A stretch of 64,000 bases of DNA, from NCBI GenBank assembly GCA_022747635.1, contig JAKTNV010000075.1:992001-1056000 (forward strand), read 5' to 3'. This document shows, in pieces, positions 10,242 through 21,132 of the stretch. This DNA is from Hetaerina americana. Lineage: Eukaryota; Arthropoda; Insecta; Odonata; Calopterygidae. Position numbers and translations under genes: made by a program. The notes under the pieces are model-generated. The model made no database searches and had not been told where the DNA came from. It saw only the letters and a list, made by a program, of their open reading frames with translations. The first letter of the stretch is position 1. Each line of letters begins with the position of its first letter.

Positions 10242-11870
10242 CTAAGGTCCTTTTCGCAGATGGTCGGTGGTGATTCGTGATGTTCTCGCGTGAAGCGTGG
10301 AGGCCTCGGTGGTGGAGTAGGTGAGGTCAGGGAATCCCAAAGTTCTCACCACCACCACCATGCATTTAGTGCGGTAATGCTTCTGCAATTCCATTTTAAG
10401 GTGGATAAGGAGTTTGGAATTGTCTGCCTTATTTACATTGAGGAATTTAAGGGCGCCTGAAATAAGCTCTTCTATGAGAGTGTCTAGGAGGGACTTTCCA
10501 GCAGGGGGAGAGTAGTTTGCCAATGAGGCTTGTAACCCATTCTTTCAGTTTAGTTATGATTGAGGAGTCAGGATTGGTGGTTGGAGCAGTAGCAGGAGCC
10601 GGCGAAGTGAGAACGGTTGGCTGTGAGGGTAGGGGAGGAAAGGATTGAGTTGGCAACAGGCGCTGGGGCTTCTGTATGACGGCAAGAAACACAAAGTTTT
10701 TCGCACGTCTTGTAGACAGGGCATCCACGGTAGCTGGAAGAATGCGGTCCCTTGCAGTGGGAGTGGATAGTTCTCTGTTGAGGCGCGGGCAATCTTGGTC
10801 TGTGTTACTACGTCCGCAGCGGACACAGCGAGGAATGAGTCCGCAGCCTTTATATGTATGGCCAATCCTCTGACACCTGGTACATTGAGGTGGTCCAGGA
10901 GAAGGGCGATGGTGTTCAAAGTGCACTGCGAGCCCTAGGAGGGAGTGTACTTCGTTCAGTTTCCTCTCCATGGAAGTAGACGCAAGGGAGAGTTGGAAAA
11001 GTTGCATTGGGCGCTTTGGAAGCGCTGCTGGCACGTAGTTAGGGTCAAGGAGAATAGCCTCTTCTCTGTGTCTCCTTTCTGCAGCAGTCGGACGAGACGT
11101 CAGCATTTGGCTGATGGTGGAGTTGGACGCCCTTTTGCGCCAGTTCTTCTTGGATGGCAGTAGTATTGGACTCGATAGGGAGCCCACGGATGAGGAAGAA
11201 CTTTTTCTTTTCTTCAGCTAGCTGGCAGCTGAAGTACTCCCAGTTGTTGTCAGCTAGGGCTTTGGTCACTGCTCTGTGGTCTGCTGGATTTTGACACTGA
11301 ATGCGGATGTTATTACCACTCATGTGGGAGACGGGTGAGTAAGTGCAGACAGAGTTAATTACTTTGCTCTTTGCAGCACAGTCGGTAGTACTTTTCAGGA
11401 AGATCGGCAGGAGTGTAGGACCTGCGCCACAGGGGGCAGAGTTATCGGGTTGTGAGCCTCCCGTAATAGTAGAAGAGGTGATTGGATCAGATTCAGGGTC
11501 AATCGGTTTAAATCAATTATTGGTGGAGATGGGAGTCGTGGTTTTGTTAGGAATTAATGACGGAATGTGAGCTTACGTTTGCGGACTTGGGTGAAGCCAT
11601 CAGTGTCCATTGATTCTGGTCGTAAGGGGAGGTCAACATTTTCGTGCTTGCTGGAGAGAGAGGTATCCGGTAGGATGGACGCTAGTCTTCAGTAGCGCCG
11701 CGTTGTGCAGACTGGATGTTGCGGGTTTACAGGTAGTTTCCAATGTTTCATAGTTGCGAGGACCAACAGGATGGTTTACTGGAGGTTCTAGGTCCGGGGA
11801 CACTGAGCTGTCCATCACTTTGGGTGCGTTACTCAGCATTTTGTTGGGAGTTATGGGATGCAAGGGCGTC
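10242..11870 (-). pseudogene. Family D ORF1 (gag-like zinc-knuckle protein), frameshifted
   Basis: Read downwards: an N-terminal piece (11863-11633), then the RNA-binding region from 11323 (SGNNIRIQCQNPADHRAVTKAL, KKFFLIRGLPIESNTTAIQEE), then PPQCTRCQRIGHTYKGCG, CVRCG and CPRLNREL. The CxxC-4-H-4-C knuckle is plain. Where most Jockey proteins have HPANYRGC, this copy reads frames around KNFVFLAVIQKPQ, so the third knuckle region has decayed. The C-terminus (SIITKLKEWVTSLIGKLL) resembles the short helical tail before the ORF1 stop in A and E. It needs three or more frame corrections. Confidence 0.75.
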
Positions 11871-12010
11871 CCTTAGGCCAATGGCCGAGGAATGGTGGCT
11901 TGAGACGCTAGACTAGGCACAAATATGCCCTCACTCTTGGAGAGTGAGGAGAGAAGAGGACTCCACTAAGAGCGGCTTAAGCCAACCCAATTTGGCTGTG
12001 AAACTAGACA

Positions 12011-12344
12011 CTAACGGTGCTAGGAGAAGCACAGTTTGATGAAAAATTACTTTGAGATTTCAACTGGCGCAACCACTTTTTTAATTTACTGCCATTTTTC
12101 GTTATGGTATGACAAAATAGGTAGTAAATGAAAAAACAATTCTATGCTGAATTGCCGAGTTTGTTAGTTTCAATTTCAATGTGAAGATTTCCCACCAGGT
12201 GGCGGCAGAAGGCAACAAGATGGATTATTGAGTTGTGCCAATCGAAGTTCTTCAAAGAAACTGCATGAAATGCTGCTAGGGTAACATTTTTAATGAGTCG
12301 TCCACTACTTTGCCTCGCAATGCAACTATTTGAAAGGGTGAAAA
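12011..12344. other. No gene seen; contains an echo of the 38-bp repeat
   Basis: AT-rich DNA. Bases 12055-12077 read TTGAGATTTCAACTGGCGCA and continue with ACCAC, close to the repeat unit at 60.05 kb (TTGGAGATTTCAACAGGCGT, then AACCAC). No open frame or RNA gene is recognised in the rest. Confidence 0.5.
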
Positions 12345-12424
12345 TGATTTGCCATGAACAGGATACGAACTTGGATCTTAAGAGGTCCAGCCGAGTGCCC
12401 GAGTCAGATGAGCAACGAAGGTGT
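12345..12424 (-). repeat. tRNA-derived SINE head or tRNA pseudogene
   Basis: The minus strand reads TTGCTCATCTGA, GGGCACTCGGCTGG, CTTAAGATCC and AAGTTCGTATCCTG in order. This matches the tRNA arrangement of A box (TRGCNNARYNGG, two or three mismatches), anticodon region and B box (GTTCGAATCC, one or two mismatches) with normal spacing. The acceptor stem does not pair, so it is not a working tRNA gene. A SINE head is the likelier reading. Confidence 0.6.
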
Positions 12425-13677
12425 CCTCACTCTTAAATGGTACAAGACGTAAAGGAACAATATGTTTTGACATAATACCGTGCATGCAGAGTCACGGGTA
12501 TTTATTGGCCTGGGCAAGAGGGGTGGCTTTTTTAATTTGAAATTTTGGCATTGTAATGCTCATTGGTGGTTGACTCAATCAAATGTCATGGTCGCAGCAT
12601 CTCTTTGCAGTGTCTTGGAAAGTGTCTTTAAGGTAAACACCAAAGTGTTCAAAAGTTGGCTTTGACCTCGTTGCCCTGTGGCATGAAGCACACAGCTACT
12701 AATGCCTGTGACTTCGTGCCAGACCACATGTCACATATGTACACCTCTATGTACACCATTTTAACATCTTGTTCCTTTGAGGCTCCTGAAATTTCTGAAG
12801 GTGATAATTCTTGCGCGATTGATTGACTATGTCATTTACACTGTTTTGCTTCAGATTTACTTTTAAAACATCAGAAGTTGCCTCTGGAGAAGTCTCATCA
12901 AAAGTGGTGATATGTTCCCCATTCCACGACCTCTTTTGTAATCTGCACTGGTAACCATGAGAATGAATTAAGCCTGGTGCTGTCCCTTCTCATCTTTAGG
13001 TGTTCATTAGATTCCAGTCGCCTCCTTTCACCTTCAGTGTGGAGGGGAGAAGTTGCCATGGTTACTCTGAGGCAATGGTTGAGCAATATTGATTGTATTT
13101 TCCCTTCTTAGCGTATCCAATGCTCATTTTGCCTGGTCTTGATGCTTCCTCCAGTCTTGCTTATTTACTTAGCTTCGTGTCCAATGTAAGGAGGGTCCAT
13201 TTAACTATGATTTAGGAGATCGCATCTTGCAATGGAAGACTAACAAGAATATTAGTATTTAATCTCTTTATTCAAAGCAGATCTTGAACCCGGTGCACAA
13301 GGTGAGAAGCTTTCCCTTGATTTGCATTTATATTTGGTGCTGCTGTGCACGCTTGCTTGGAATTGGAACTTGCAATGATGGTGGTTGCACTGGCAGTTCC
13401 TTGACGGATTCAGAGGATGGGTCCAGTGATGTTTTTCTTGTGGACTGTCGGAATTAGCCAATCACTATTGAGCAGAATATTCTTTGCATGATCAGTTTAC
13501 ACCGCAAGTCTGCTCTCTTGAGAATATGTATTCAATAATACTCTATCTGCCCATTTCTGATATCATTATTTCAATAAAAAAATCAAGGTTTGATGTTTAT
13601 TCAAGAAAGGTTTTTATACTAAGATTATCAGGGTTGCTGTACTTTAAAGGCAGTAATTTTTTGTTGAAAATGTTTTC
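12425..13677. other. Unassigned AT-rich DNA
   Basis: Only short open frames without recognisable motifs. The minus strand at 12899-12780 gives FDETSPEATSDVLKVNLKQN, which I could not place. I see no repeat structure or RNA gene. Confidence 0.5.
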
Positions 13678-14170
13678 ATTGTTTTTCATGATAGTCTATG
13701 CACTTTTGCATGTGCTCGAACCATTTTGAATAACAATTTTTGCGCACCAACTTAAGGACTTCAGGAACAAACGTTTTTGAAGGCATCACCTATCACCCAT
13801 TAAGGATGTCACTATATCACCCATTAAGGATGTCACACTATCACCCATTAAGGATGACCCATCAATTTGACATTTTGACCAGTCATATAGGTGGTTGTTT
13901 CAGCCAATCTGTGAGAGCTTGCATAGTCACGATGAAGAATTTTCCTTTGTGCTTCATCTTTTTCCTCATTTTACCCAACACATCTATCATACAAATGCTC
14001 ATGTACCATTGAGAATTCACAGTTCCACTTTGCTCTAATGGTGCAGTTGCCTCCTGTCCAGTTATCCAGAAGAAACAGGCAATCATTTGTTTTGATGTCC
14101 TTCAAGCACAAATCACTTTGGTCGGATTCAGCTCGTCTTCAAAGACACATGCTGTCCATTGCTGTATTGT
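13678..14170 (-). pseudogene. mariner-type (Tc1/mariner) transposase relic
   Basis: Reading the minus strand from 14165: VFEDELNPTKVI, TSKQMIACFFWITGQEATAP, LEQSGTVNSQWYMSICMIDV, FIVTMQALTDWL and MTGQNVKLMGHP. After the 24-bp repeats it continues with LKLVRKNCYSKWFEHMQKCI. These correspond in order to mariner motifs: the VFxDEPxPTK block, KQMxACFFxxTGHVATVPLE, the HHDNASSHT block that carries the second catalytic Asp (here degraded to IVTMQALT), the GHPPYSPDLAPNDF block and the WFxRMQKCID C-terminus. The third catalytic Asp region is lost, and the N-terminal half is missing beyond the TTAA at 14171. It is an inactive cut-and-paste transposase. Confidence 0.78.
13791..13858 (+). repeat. 24-bp tandem repeat, three copies, inside the mariner relic
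   Basis: The core TATCACCCATTAAGGATG starts at 13791, 13815 and 13839, an exact 24-bp period with near-identical spacers (TCACTA, TCACAC). It lies where the mariner catalytic SPDLAPND segment should be. Confidence 0.9.
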
Positions 14171-14250
14171 TTAACCCTCTTAGTGTGGCGGGCTGATACA
14201 TCGGCTTTCGTATCCCTGGCGAAAAGTGCGGCGGGCTGATGTATCGGCTC
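14171..14250 (-). repeat. Putative piggyBac-type terminus with internal 23-bp direct repeats
   Basis: TTAA at 14171-14174 is followed by CCCTCTTAGTG, the usual start of a piggyBac-like end (TTAA target, then CCC). Two copies of a 23-bp motif follow at 14184-14206 and 14227-14249 (both contain GCGGGCTGAT and ATCGGCT; two or so differences), spaced 43 bp apart. Subterminal repeats like these are common in piggyBac-like elements. The opposite end was not found. Confidence 0.5.
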
Positions 14251-15099
14251 TTGCATAGGCTATTGTTTAAATCGTTGTAACTTATGGTTTTTTCTTTAAT
14301 AATTTATGGTTTTTGTGCTATCGATAGGTTGAATTCCATAGAATTATAGAACTAATCTTTTAATTTTTTATTAACAATCTTAAATGCTTCTCAAAAAGTA
14401 TAATTCTTATTATAATTTTTCGTTCAGTTTTGTACATGTCGGGAAGCTCAGCCTAATTGTTTGCTCGTTTTTTTTCTGAGTGGTCTTGCCACTGAAAGCC
14501 ACTGAAAGGCTACTAATTAGTTTCATCTGTAATCTCTTGAATGTGTTATGGTGTGTTGGTGTTGATATATAGCTGCTTATTCAGACTTTGTTGATAAGAT
14601 GGAAATGAGAGCACTGCTTTGTAATCATTTTGGTTTCTCTTGCCGTCCATCCTATCTAATCATTTGCGCCCTGTGTGTTGGATTACATTGTCAGCAGTTC
14701 TCTGTGATTTAGAACTTTAAACAGCCAACGTTCAGGTAAACTTGTCTTCTGGCCTGACATGTGGATTTGCTGCATTTGGAACTCTTCAGTGCAGACCACT
14801 TGTCCTTGTACTCGGCTAGAGTGAGTGACCTCAACCAGACATTACTAGAGGTACCATCCCCGAGCAAACGCACATTGGTGGCTTCAATTTCAAGTCTGTA
14901 ATTAATTAGGTGCCATTGTTATGTTTTGGGTGCTGTGATAGTAAAATGGTTTGGTGCCCCTTTTTTATGTTCATTTGCCTATCTCCATAAGAAATTTTAT
15001 TGCTGCTTGTGACCATGAAGACAAGTCCATCCTAGGGTGTTTCCCCAAAATTGACAATCAAAGTATCAAGAGGATAATATATTCCATCAATAATTACAG
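14251..15099. other. Unassigned AT-rich DNA, probably the interior of a decayed piggyBac element
   Basis: It lies between the putative piggyBac end and the transposase relic. I could not read the C-terminal cysteine-rich region of a piggyBac protein here. No other feature is recognised. Confidence 0.4.
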
Positions 15100-15480
15100 G
15101 TTCATTGCAATGCTGTGCTGTGGTTAGCACATGAAATGAGATAGTTATGCCATCCTCTGGCATTAATATCAAATAACCTCTGACGTGATTCCTGGGATCT
15201 CTTTTCAGATTGTTGGATAGGTGAGGAGTGAAAGGTGGAGATCATTGGTCTCTCCCACTCACTTGTCTTTCCAAATTTGCAGGAGAACATCTTTTATCTT
15301 TGGTATGCTTCCTTGTCTTTTGGTGTCTTTTGCTGATTTCAGACTTTCAGGCAGACCTCTATGTACTCTGGTCCTAAGCAGCAATGATGCCTTTGTCTGA
15401 CCAAAATAGAACATCGCACGGGTCATGTTAGTCAAATCGGTACTGTCATCAACTTCAGATTCACTGCAAATGCAGGCCAC
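15100..15480 (-). pseudogene. piggyBac-type transposase relic
   Basis: The minus strand gives RTRVHRGLPESLKSAKDTKR, then VLLQIWKDK, then after a frameshift MISTFHSSPIQ, EKRSQESRQ and DINARGWHNY. The order matches the piggyBac core: GTxRxNRKGLPxxLK, then LLxxxWKDKRxVxxLSTxH, then the basic stretch before DYNxxMGGVD, whose second Asp is catalytic. About 110 codons are recognisable; flanking parts are eroded. The match is by eye over one core segment, so confidence is moderate. The TTAA-CCC end 0.9 kb away on the 3' side supports it. Confidence 0.58.
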
Positions 15481-16854
15481 GTACAGTTTTCTTGGTAATT
15501 GTTACATTGGCTTCACGGTTACCTTGGATTTCGTTATTGTTGGAACTCGTGTCAGTTCTTTCTTGACTTGAAACATCATACCAATTATTGGCAAAAAGTA
15601 TATGTTTGATGTATTTTTTCTGTTCTCTGCAGGCTTATTTATATACGTTATAACAGTAATCATTGCGTGTTTAAAAAATAACATCTTTCAAAAGTACCTT
15701 TAGTTTCACTAAAACAATATGGAAAAAATGTCAAGTATTAAGGAAATAGCACCTAATAATTCCATTGTGAATAGGCACCCGCCAGATGGTAGGTTTTTAT
15801 CTGTTAAATAAATTTTATTTTTAAAAATTGTTTTGTACAATTGTGAAGAAAAATATATTACTCTAACCTTAACCACTGAAAAAATATTGATAGAAATAAT
15901 CTCTGGTTTTTTTTTGGGTTCCACCAGGTCTCGCAGTTGACGCCACTGACGGAAGGCCCCTCCAAGGCATCCTCTGGATGATAGCAACCATCGTGGCTAT
16001 AGCTCATCTCAGCACCGCTGTAGCAGTTGCCATTCCTCATAGCTGCCCACCATGGCTAATTCCCAACCAGGGCAATGCAACTTGGTCCCCCTTCCCTGGA
16101 ATGAGGGTGGTGTCATGGATATGAAGACACCCAGCCTCCTCACATTTCTCTCCCATCAGAAATGTGAGGTCCCTCCAGAGAGAGAGAGAAGAAAGCCTGG
16201 GTACCACATTCCAGGAGTCCAGGTTTGCCAGAAGGACAGATCGACGCAGAGAGAAGCAGCTGTTTTGGTTATTCATCATCTTGAGTGCTCAGAGATTCCC
16301 ACTGCCAGCCTTTCAGTCAACCGAAGCCACTGCCATTGACCTGAAGTGCAGCAAGGCTCCTCTTTGCCTCGCGTCCTTTTAAATCTCAGAAACTCAGTCG
16401 GCAGGCTACATGAGGGATGAGTGGCGTGATGGACACTGCAGTGTGGTGAGGTGAAGCATACTTCGGAAGTTCAGTAAGATTCTGAAGATCTTTGAAAGCC
16501 AGATAAATTATCATAACAAAAATAATAAGCTGCTTGGCTATCAATGAGGGTCACCGCTGGTGACATTCAGAGTAGAATCTCCAAAGGGTGGTTGCCCATG
16601 GTGATCCTGGGCATTGTATACACGTCCCGGAGCAATTATTGAGTACAATTTGAATTGGAAATGTCACAGTATGGTGGGGGTGCGAATAGGTGGCATGTTA
16701 GATTTGTAAGATTATTTACTACCCAAAGAGAAAAAGAGACGGTTTGAAGTGGCGTATCAAAGAAGGCACAAAGGAAACAGTGTAAATTTATTTGTAAATG
16801 AACATGCACTGTAATAAGGTGAGGTCACGTGACCTAGGAAGAAGAATGACACAG
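15481..16854. other. Unassigned DNA
   Basis: 15481-15930 is AT-rich with no recognisable coding. 15930-16400 is richer in G and C and open on both strands over 240-290 bp, without a family I can name. A minus-strand stretch at 16040-15920 reads NCYSGAEMSYSHDG and GVNCETW, discussed among the rejected items. Confidence 0.4.
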
Positions 16855-18300
16855 AGACATAGGATAGACACTAAGACGTGATATATTTAGGCAGTCTACT
16901 TGATTTTTACATGGAAGAGCATAATCCCAGGTAAGGAGAGGGTTACCAGTTCATAGAATCCACAATTGAAAGGGAATTGTCTCTTTATGGCGCAGATGAA
17001 TTTCACGATGGATGCTGGGTTGTGGGGTGCTCAAATGTCGGCCATCCAGGTCAGTTTGCTCATGAGTAAACCGCCGGAAGATCGCCTAATGAGGGTGCAT
17101 CCTTTCGATGTGCGTGAAAGAGGTTTCTGTGGTGGTACGCCAGAGAAGCTTGTGTGACTGTCTTGGAGGTGCTGCGATTGTGGTGTTTTCTGCATACATA
17201 CATGTGGAGTGGAAAGTAAGTTGTTCACCAACAGATGTAGGAGGAGAGGACTGAGCATCGTCTTGTGGCACAGATGCACCTTTGTGTGACGGGAGATGGA
17301 TTCACCCAATGCCCTGACAAATTGCTGATGCGGAAGGTAGCTGTGGCTGATGAACAGCAGGGGAGGGGGAAATGAGAGGGGTTAAGTTTAAAGAGATGGC
17401 CATCGTGCCATACTGTAGAAGGCCGTGGCGACGTCTTAAAAGACAGATTCAGTTACCATTAGACTTCAATCCATGCAAATTATTTTGCAGAGGCGAAAGA
17501 CTTGGTGATTAGCTGACGCATGCTCATGGAAACAGACAGGCGAAATTGAAGGAGAAAGTGTGATGAAAACTCATTGAAGATGGTTGGTGTAATTAAGAGG
17601 TTTGAAGAGAGTGAAATAAAATAGTGAGTACGCCTGGTGAGGGGACCTGGTGACTTGGGTGGGCTCAAGAAGAGCTAGGATAGAGACAGGTTTGCCTGTG
17701 ATGAAGGAAGCAGGATACAGCTGCTACTCTCCGTGCCGGAACAATTCGCTGCACCATGATGTGAATTGCAACCCCCAAAGAACCATCTGTTCTTTCTCTT
17801 GGATGTAAACCAAGGAAAGTCATTCTTTTCCGAAATGAGTGAAAGAACCCCACATTGGTAAATTGAAAATGTTTAAATTCCTTGTGTTGGATGAAGAGTT
17901 ATTCAGAGAGCTTTTTATTAGTAAGAACGAGGACGTCTAAAAAAGAATTGGAGATTGCACTCAACCAGAACAGTTACTCATTGTGAATGCCTATTGAATT
18001 AGTGTGTAGTGTCATTCCGCCCATAAAAGAAAATGTGCAGCTTAAGTAAAGTTTCCTGTGAAAGTATTATGTCAATGTGGTTTGTGGTAGGATGCTCTAA
18101 AAGTTCATGCTTTATGCAGTGAATGTTGTTACATTTCTGGGAAAGAATTGTATTGTCTAAGCGCAAAGACTTTGACAAGCATTAATTATGTGTACATTTG
18201 AAGTACCTCTTCTAGAATATAAATTTTCTTCTCATGCAACTTACTCACTTTCTGAGTATGGACCATGAAAGCAGGGAATCAATGCAAGAGGTCTGGATGG
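16855..18300 (-). pseudogene. Eroded family A element, copy A2 (ORF2 pieces)
   Basis: Several segments align in order with the family A element at 21.1-23.8 kb. At 16855-16935, ATATTTAGGCAGTCTACTTG and CATAATCCCAGG match its ORF2 3' end. At 17310-17031 the minus strand shows LSPLLLHLLVNNLLSTPHV and CMYAENTTIAAP, the remains of SPLLFNLFVNDIPSTPHV and MYADDTAIAAP. At 17400-17450 the segment upstream of FLDIARAFDRVWH survives. At 18020-18150, AGTTTCCTGTGAAAGTATTA and TGTGGTTTGTGGTAGGATGC match the endonuclease start. The intervening parts are deleted or unreadable. YADD has become YAEN. Confidence 0.7.
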
Positions 18301-18484
18301 AGATATAGATAATTAGTGGCCATGGGAATTGAATGTTGCTCTGAGCCCTTCCTTGGATCTTTGCCTGCCCGGTTGTCCTGTGGTTCTGATTTTACCACTG
18401 AATGTCGTGGACAACAATTTTGGAAAGTGAGCATGATGTTCAATGACATTAACAGTTGAAATAAAGATTAATAGACATACACAA
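18301..18484. other. No gene seen
   Basis: Short AT-rich stretch between an eroded family A copy and the dispersed repeat R5. Nothing recognised. Confidence 0.5.
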
Positions 18485-18790
18485 CGATTTGAGCTGTCCT
18501 CAGCTGAGCCTCCAAAAGGGGGAGGCTAACTAAGTCCTTCCTTCTCACCTTTTGGAAGCATTTGAGCCGTGTCCCCAATTGGTCATCTAATCCAGTTCAC
18601 TCAGAAGGAAGCCTGCCTCCCATTGCACTTCTGTAGGACCTGGGTGGGTCCACTTCATAGGGTGCTAGGATGGGTGGATTCCTGGCCACAGGCCTGCTGT
18701 GCCCGCTTGCAGATCAACAGGAGTGTCCAAAGGATCTCCCAAAAACCTTCCCTCCCCGGTAGTTCAAGTCGTATTATGCACACAATCCTA
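18485..18790 (+). repeat. Dispersed repeat R5, copy 2
   Basis: About 300 bp that matches, in inverted orientation, 60.83-61.09 kb. Shared landmarks in order are TTGAG-TCCTCAGC, GGGGGAGGCTAACTA-GTCC, TTTGGAAG, CTCCCATTGCACT, GACC-GGGTGGGTCC, CCTGCTGTGCCCGCTT and CAGGAGTGTC. It has no open frame. It could be the 5'UTR of an unidentified retroelement or a non-coding element of its own. Confidence 0.7.
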
Positions 18791-18889
18791 TAAACATCAT
18801 ACTCAAAGATATAGGTACTTAACTGAATGCATGTGAAAGACCCGGGCTTAATGATATTCCAGTCACTATTTTTGCCATTCCAGTTGCCT

Positions 18890-20560
18890 TCTTACAAGGC
18901 CCTGTCATGAAGTGAGAGTAGTTTTGTGAAGTCGTCTCTTCATATATTTACCAGGTGGATGATATATGGAGTAAATGTGTAGGTTTCCTTGTGATGTGTG
19001 TAGCGTGATACCAAGGGCCTCAAGGGTTTCAAAAATTAAGATGGATAAGGAGGATTGTCTAAATTCCATATGGTGACCAGGGATGTTTCTGTCTGGTGGA
19101 TGTATGTTGTGATTATGAGAGTAATAGAAATTATGGTTTTAGAAATATTTCTTGTAAAAGTATTATGTCTAATTTGTTTTTGTCTATGTATTTCAATAAA
19201 TGGTCTTTCTGTGTGTGTAGTATGCTGTTGCAATTCCAGGATTGTTCATATGTGTTGTGATGTGTTTGGAAGTGTAATGTTGTTAGTTCAGTCTGGAAGA
19301 GAAACATTTTTCTAGCAAGAACAATTTCTTTTCCTTAAGGGAAGGGAAGACATTTTTGCCCAAGTGTCCCTGAAGAAGGGCATTTAAGCTATAGATTCAT
19401 TCGTATCAGTCTTTTGTTGAGAGAATGGTGTTGTAGGTGAATAATGGATTAAAGAGGGAAAGGAATTGTTATTGGTGAGAGCAGCAGAGAAGGATTGTGT
19501 GAGAGAGGCTGGACAAGGTGCTGTGGTAAGAAGTCCAGCATTTCCTTAGTGCAATAGCAAAGCTTGTTTTGTGTTTTTGTGGACCTGGCACCCTCGATAA
19601 TTGGCAGTGTGGTCTTGTTCGCAGAGATATCACATGGCTGGGTGTCTTTGGAATTGTGACATTTGGAGGTGGTGTGGTCTTAGCCACAGCAAACACAGTT
19701 TAAAAGACAGGTGCTGTGATTTATGCATTACCAATGGCTGGGCACCTATGGCCCTGCACAGGTAATGGAAATTATTTTAAAGTCTATTTTGATTGCCAGA
19801 CCTGCTAGATTGGTTTTTAATGACAGGGCTTGGGGATGTACTGAATTTTCAAAAACCAGGTGACAAGTTGTGGGATATTTGGCCACAAATTGGATACCTA
19901 AGGCATGCTGGATGTAAGAGGGACGAGTAGAGCATATTCCGCCTACTGATACCATTGAGAAACTTGGCTTTTCAATTCTGTTTGCCTTCATCTTCAATGG
20001 AAGGGAAGAGACTCCTCAGTGAAAATTATATTTTCTGTCCTCGGGGAGTTCATATATGACATAAAGAGAGTCTTGTATTTCAAAACTTTACCTACTTTAT
20101 GATATTCATGAACAGTGGAACATTTTATTACCATAATGTTGGTACCAGTCAAGTAATGTATTGGGAGTATGACACAGAGTTTAATTATTTCGTTGTTAAT
20201 CACCAGCCAATTGCTAGTTTCAGCAATGTGAAAAGGTGAGTCAAATGTTTTGCAGTCTTTACAGCTGAAAGGGGGCACATTGCAGCAGGTGTGCTTGTGG
20301 TAACCTAATTGTCCACCAAAGTGATTTGGGCTGAGAACCTAAAGAGAGCTGAGAAGCTAAATTATATTTTCTATATGGCCTACAGCATGATAGATTGAGT
20401 TTGGATTGAATTAAGCTAATTATCTACCTGTTGTGAAGGCACATTAGTGGTAGTGGTGGATGTATTAGTTTTGTCTAATAGAATGGGGATTTTAAAATAG
20501 TTATAATGAAGTCCTCTTTGATCTCAGTGAACATTGACGAGAAAAACATTCAACATATTT
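18890..20560 (-). pseudogene. Eroded family A element, copy A3 (ORF1 and endonuclease start)
   Basis: Minus strand, upstream to downstream. 20278-19994 reads MPPFSCKDCKTFDSPFHIAE and VIKCSTVHEYHKVGKVLK, matching IPPFRIADTKQW and VIKCSTIDDYNKVSVILK in A. 19997-19746 has STRPSYIQHALG, AKYPTTCHLVFENSV and NLAGLAIKIDFK. 19696-19469 holds the zinc-knuckle region (HCQLSRVPGPQKHKTSF, from HPANYRGCEVHKEAKKL). 19290-19050 and 19030-18900 match the start and early part of the endonuclease. ORF1 order is intact but full of substitutions and stops. Nothing after the endonuclease start remains. Confidence 0.72.
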
Positions 20561-20704
20561 AAATTAAGGGCTGGTGTTGTTTGCCCTTAGGAGGCATTTT
20601 GGCCTTTGGCCGCCATACCCATTGAATAGAAAGTCACCTTTGAAAGAAACCCTTTGTGTAGTCGATTTTGGCATTACCGCACCTAATGTCTGAAATGGCT
20701 CATT
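20561..20704. other. No gene seen
   Basis: Short spacer between the A3 relic and the 3'UTR repeats of A1. A short palindromic word, GGCATTTTGGCCTTTGGCC, lies at 20593. Nothing else seen. Confidence 0.5.
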
Positions 20705-21005
20705 GAAAGCCCTTGTGGGCACACGTACCATTCTGGTGGGTGCAAACAACCTTAACTGGTCGCTTTACAACAAATTAAAACCATGGCATGATGAAAAAAA
20801 ACCAACGTCAGTGTGCGTGTTGTTCATGAGAAGAGAAGCTTATGACACAGCCGTATCATTGTCGGCCCTTGCGGGCGCATATTATACCGTCCCGGTGGGC
20901 GATACCCACCTTTACCGGTCATTTTACATAAATAAAATCCTTGGCATTGCAAAAAACCTGACGAAAGTATGCGTGTGTGTTTGTGAGAAGCGAGAAACTT
21001 AATAC
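20705..21005 (-). repeat. Family A 3'UTR hairpin repeat, two units
   Basis: Two related units of about 150 bp, 20705-20860 and 20862-21005. Each begins GCCCTTG-GGGC, continues with TACC-TCC/TGGTGGG-GATACCCACC-TTACCGGTC-TTTACA (unit 2 clearest) and ends with GTGTGCGTGTTGTT/TTTGTGAGAAG. GGTGGG and CCCACC can pair. The same unit lies at 30.95 and 31.85 kb, each time 3' of a family A ORF2 end, so it is the family's 3'UTR. Confidence 0.72.
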
Positions 21006-21132
21006 TAAGTGCAATAGGACTGTTACACCCTAACAATTTACAATATAAGTTGAACGAGCTAACAGGAACATTTCGGGGAAACATCAGTAAAAATTAACAG
21101 TGGGAAAAAATGGCGAAGAGAGTGCCGTACAT

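Larger units (their letters stand above)
9460..12010 (-). mobile_element. Family D Jockey-type element, copy D1, endonuclease deleted
   Basis: On the minus strand this runs from a 5'UTR (about 12010-11870) through ORF1 (11870-10242) directly into the middle of the reverse transcriptase (10230-9490), and stops inside ORF2. The whole endonuclease and the ORF2 C-terminus are missing, so it is both internally deleted and 3' truncated. Related fragments lie at 26.4-28.8, 29.9-30.95 and 61.1-61.56 kb. Confidence 0.8.

Noticed and set aside
15920..16055. Kringle-like exon on the minus strand (NCYSGAEMSY, GVNCETW) with possible splice sites
   Set aside because: The spacing between the two cysteines is 9 residues too long for a kringle, the second half of the domain is not found nearby, and the acceptor lacks a pyrimidine tract.
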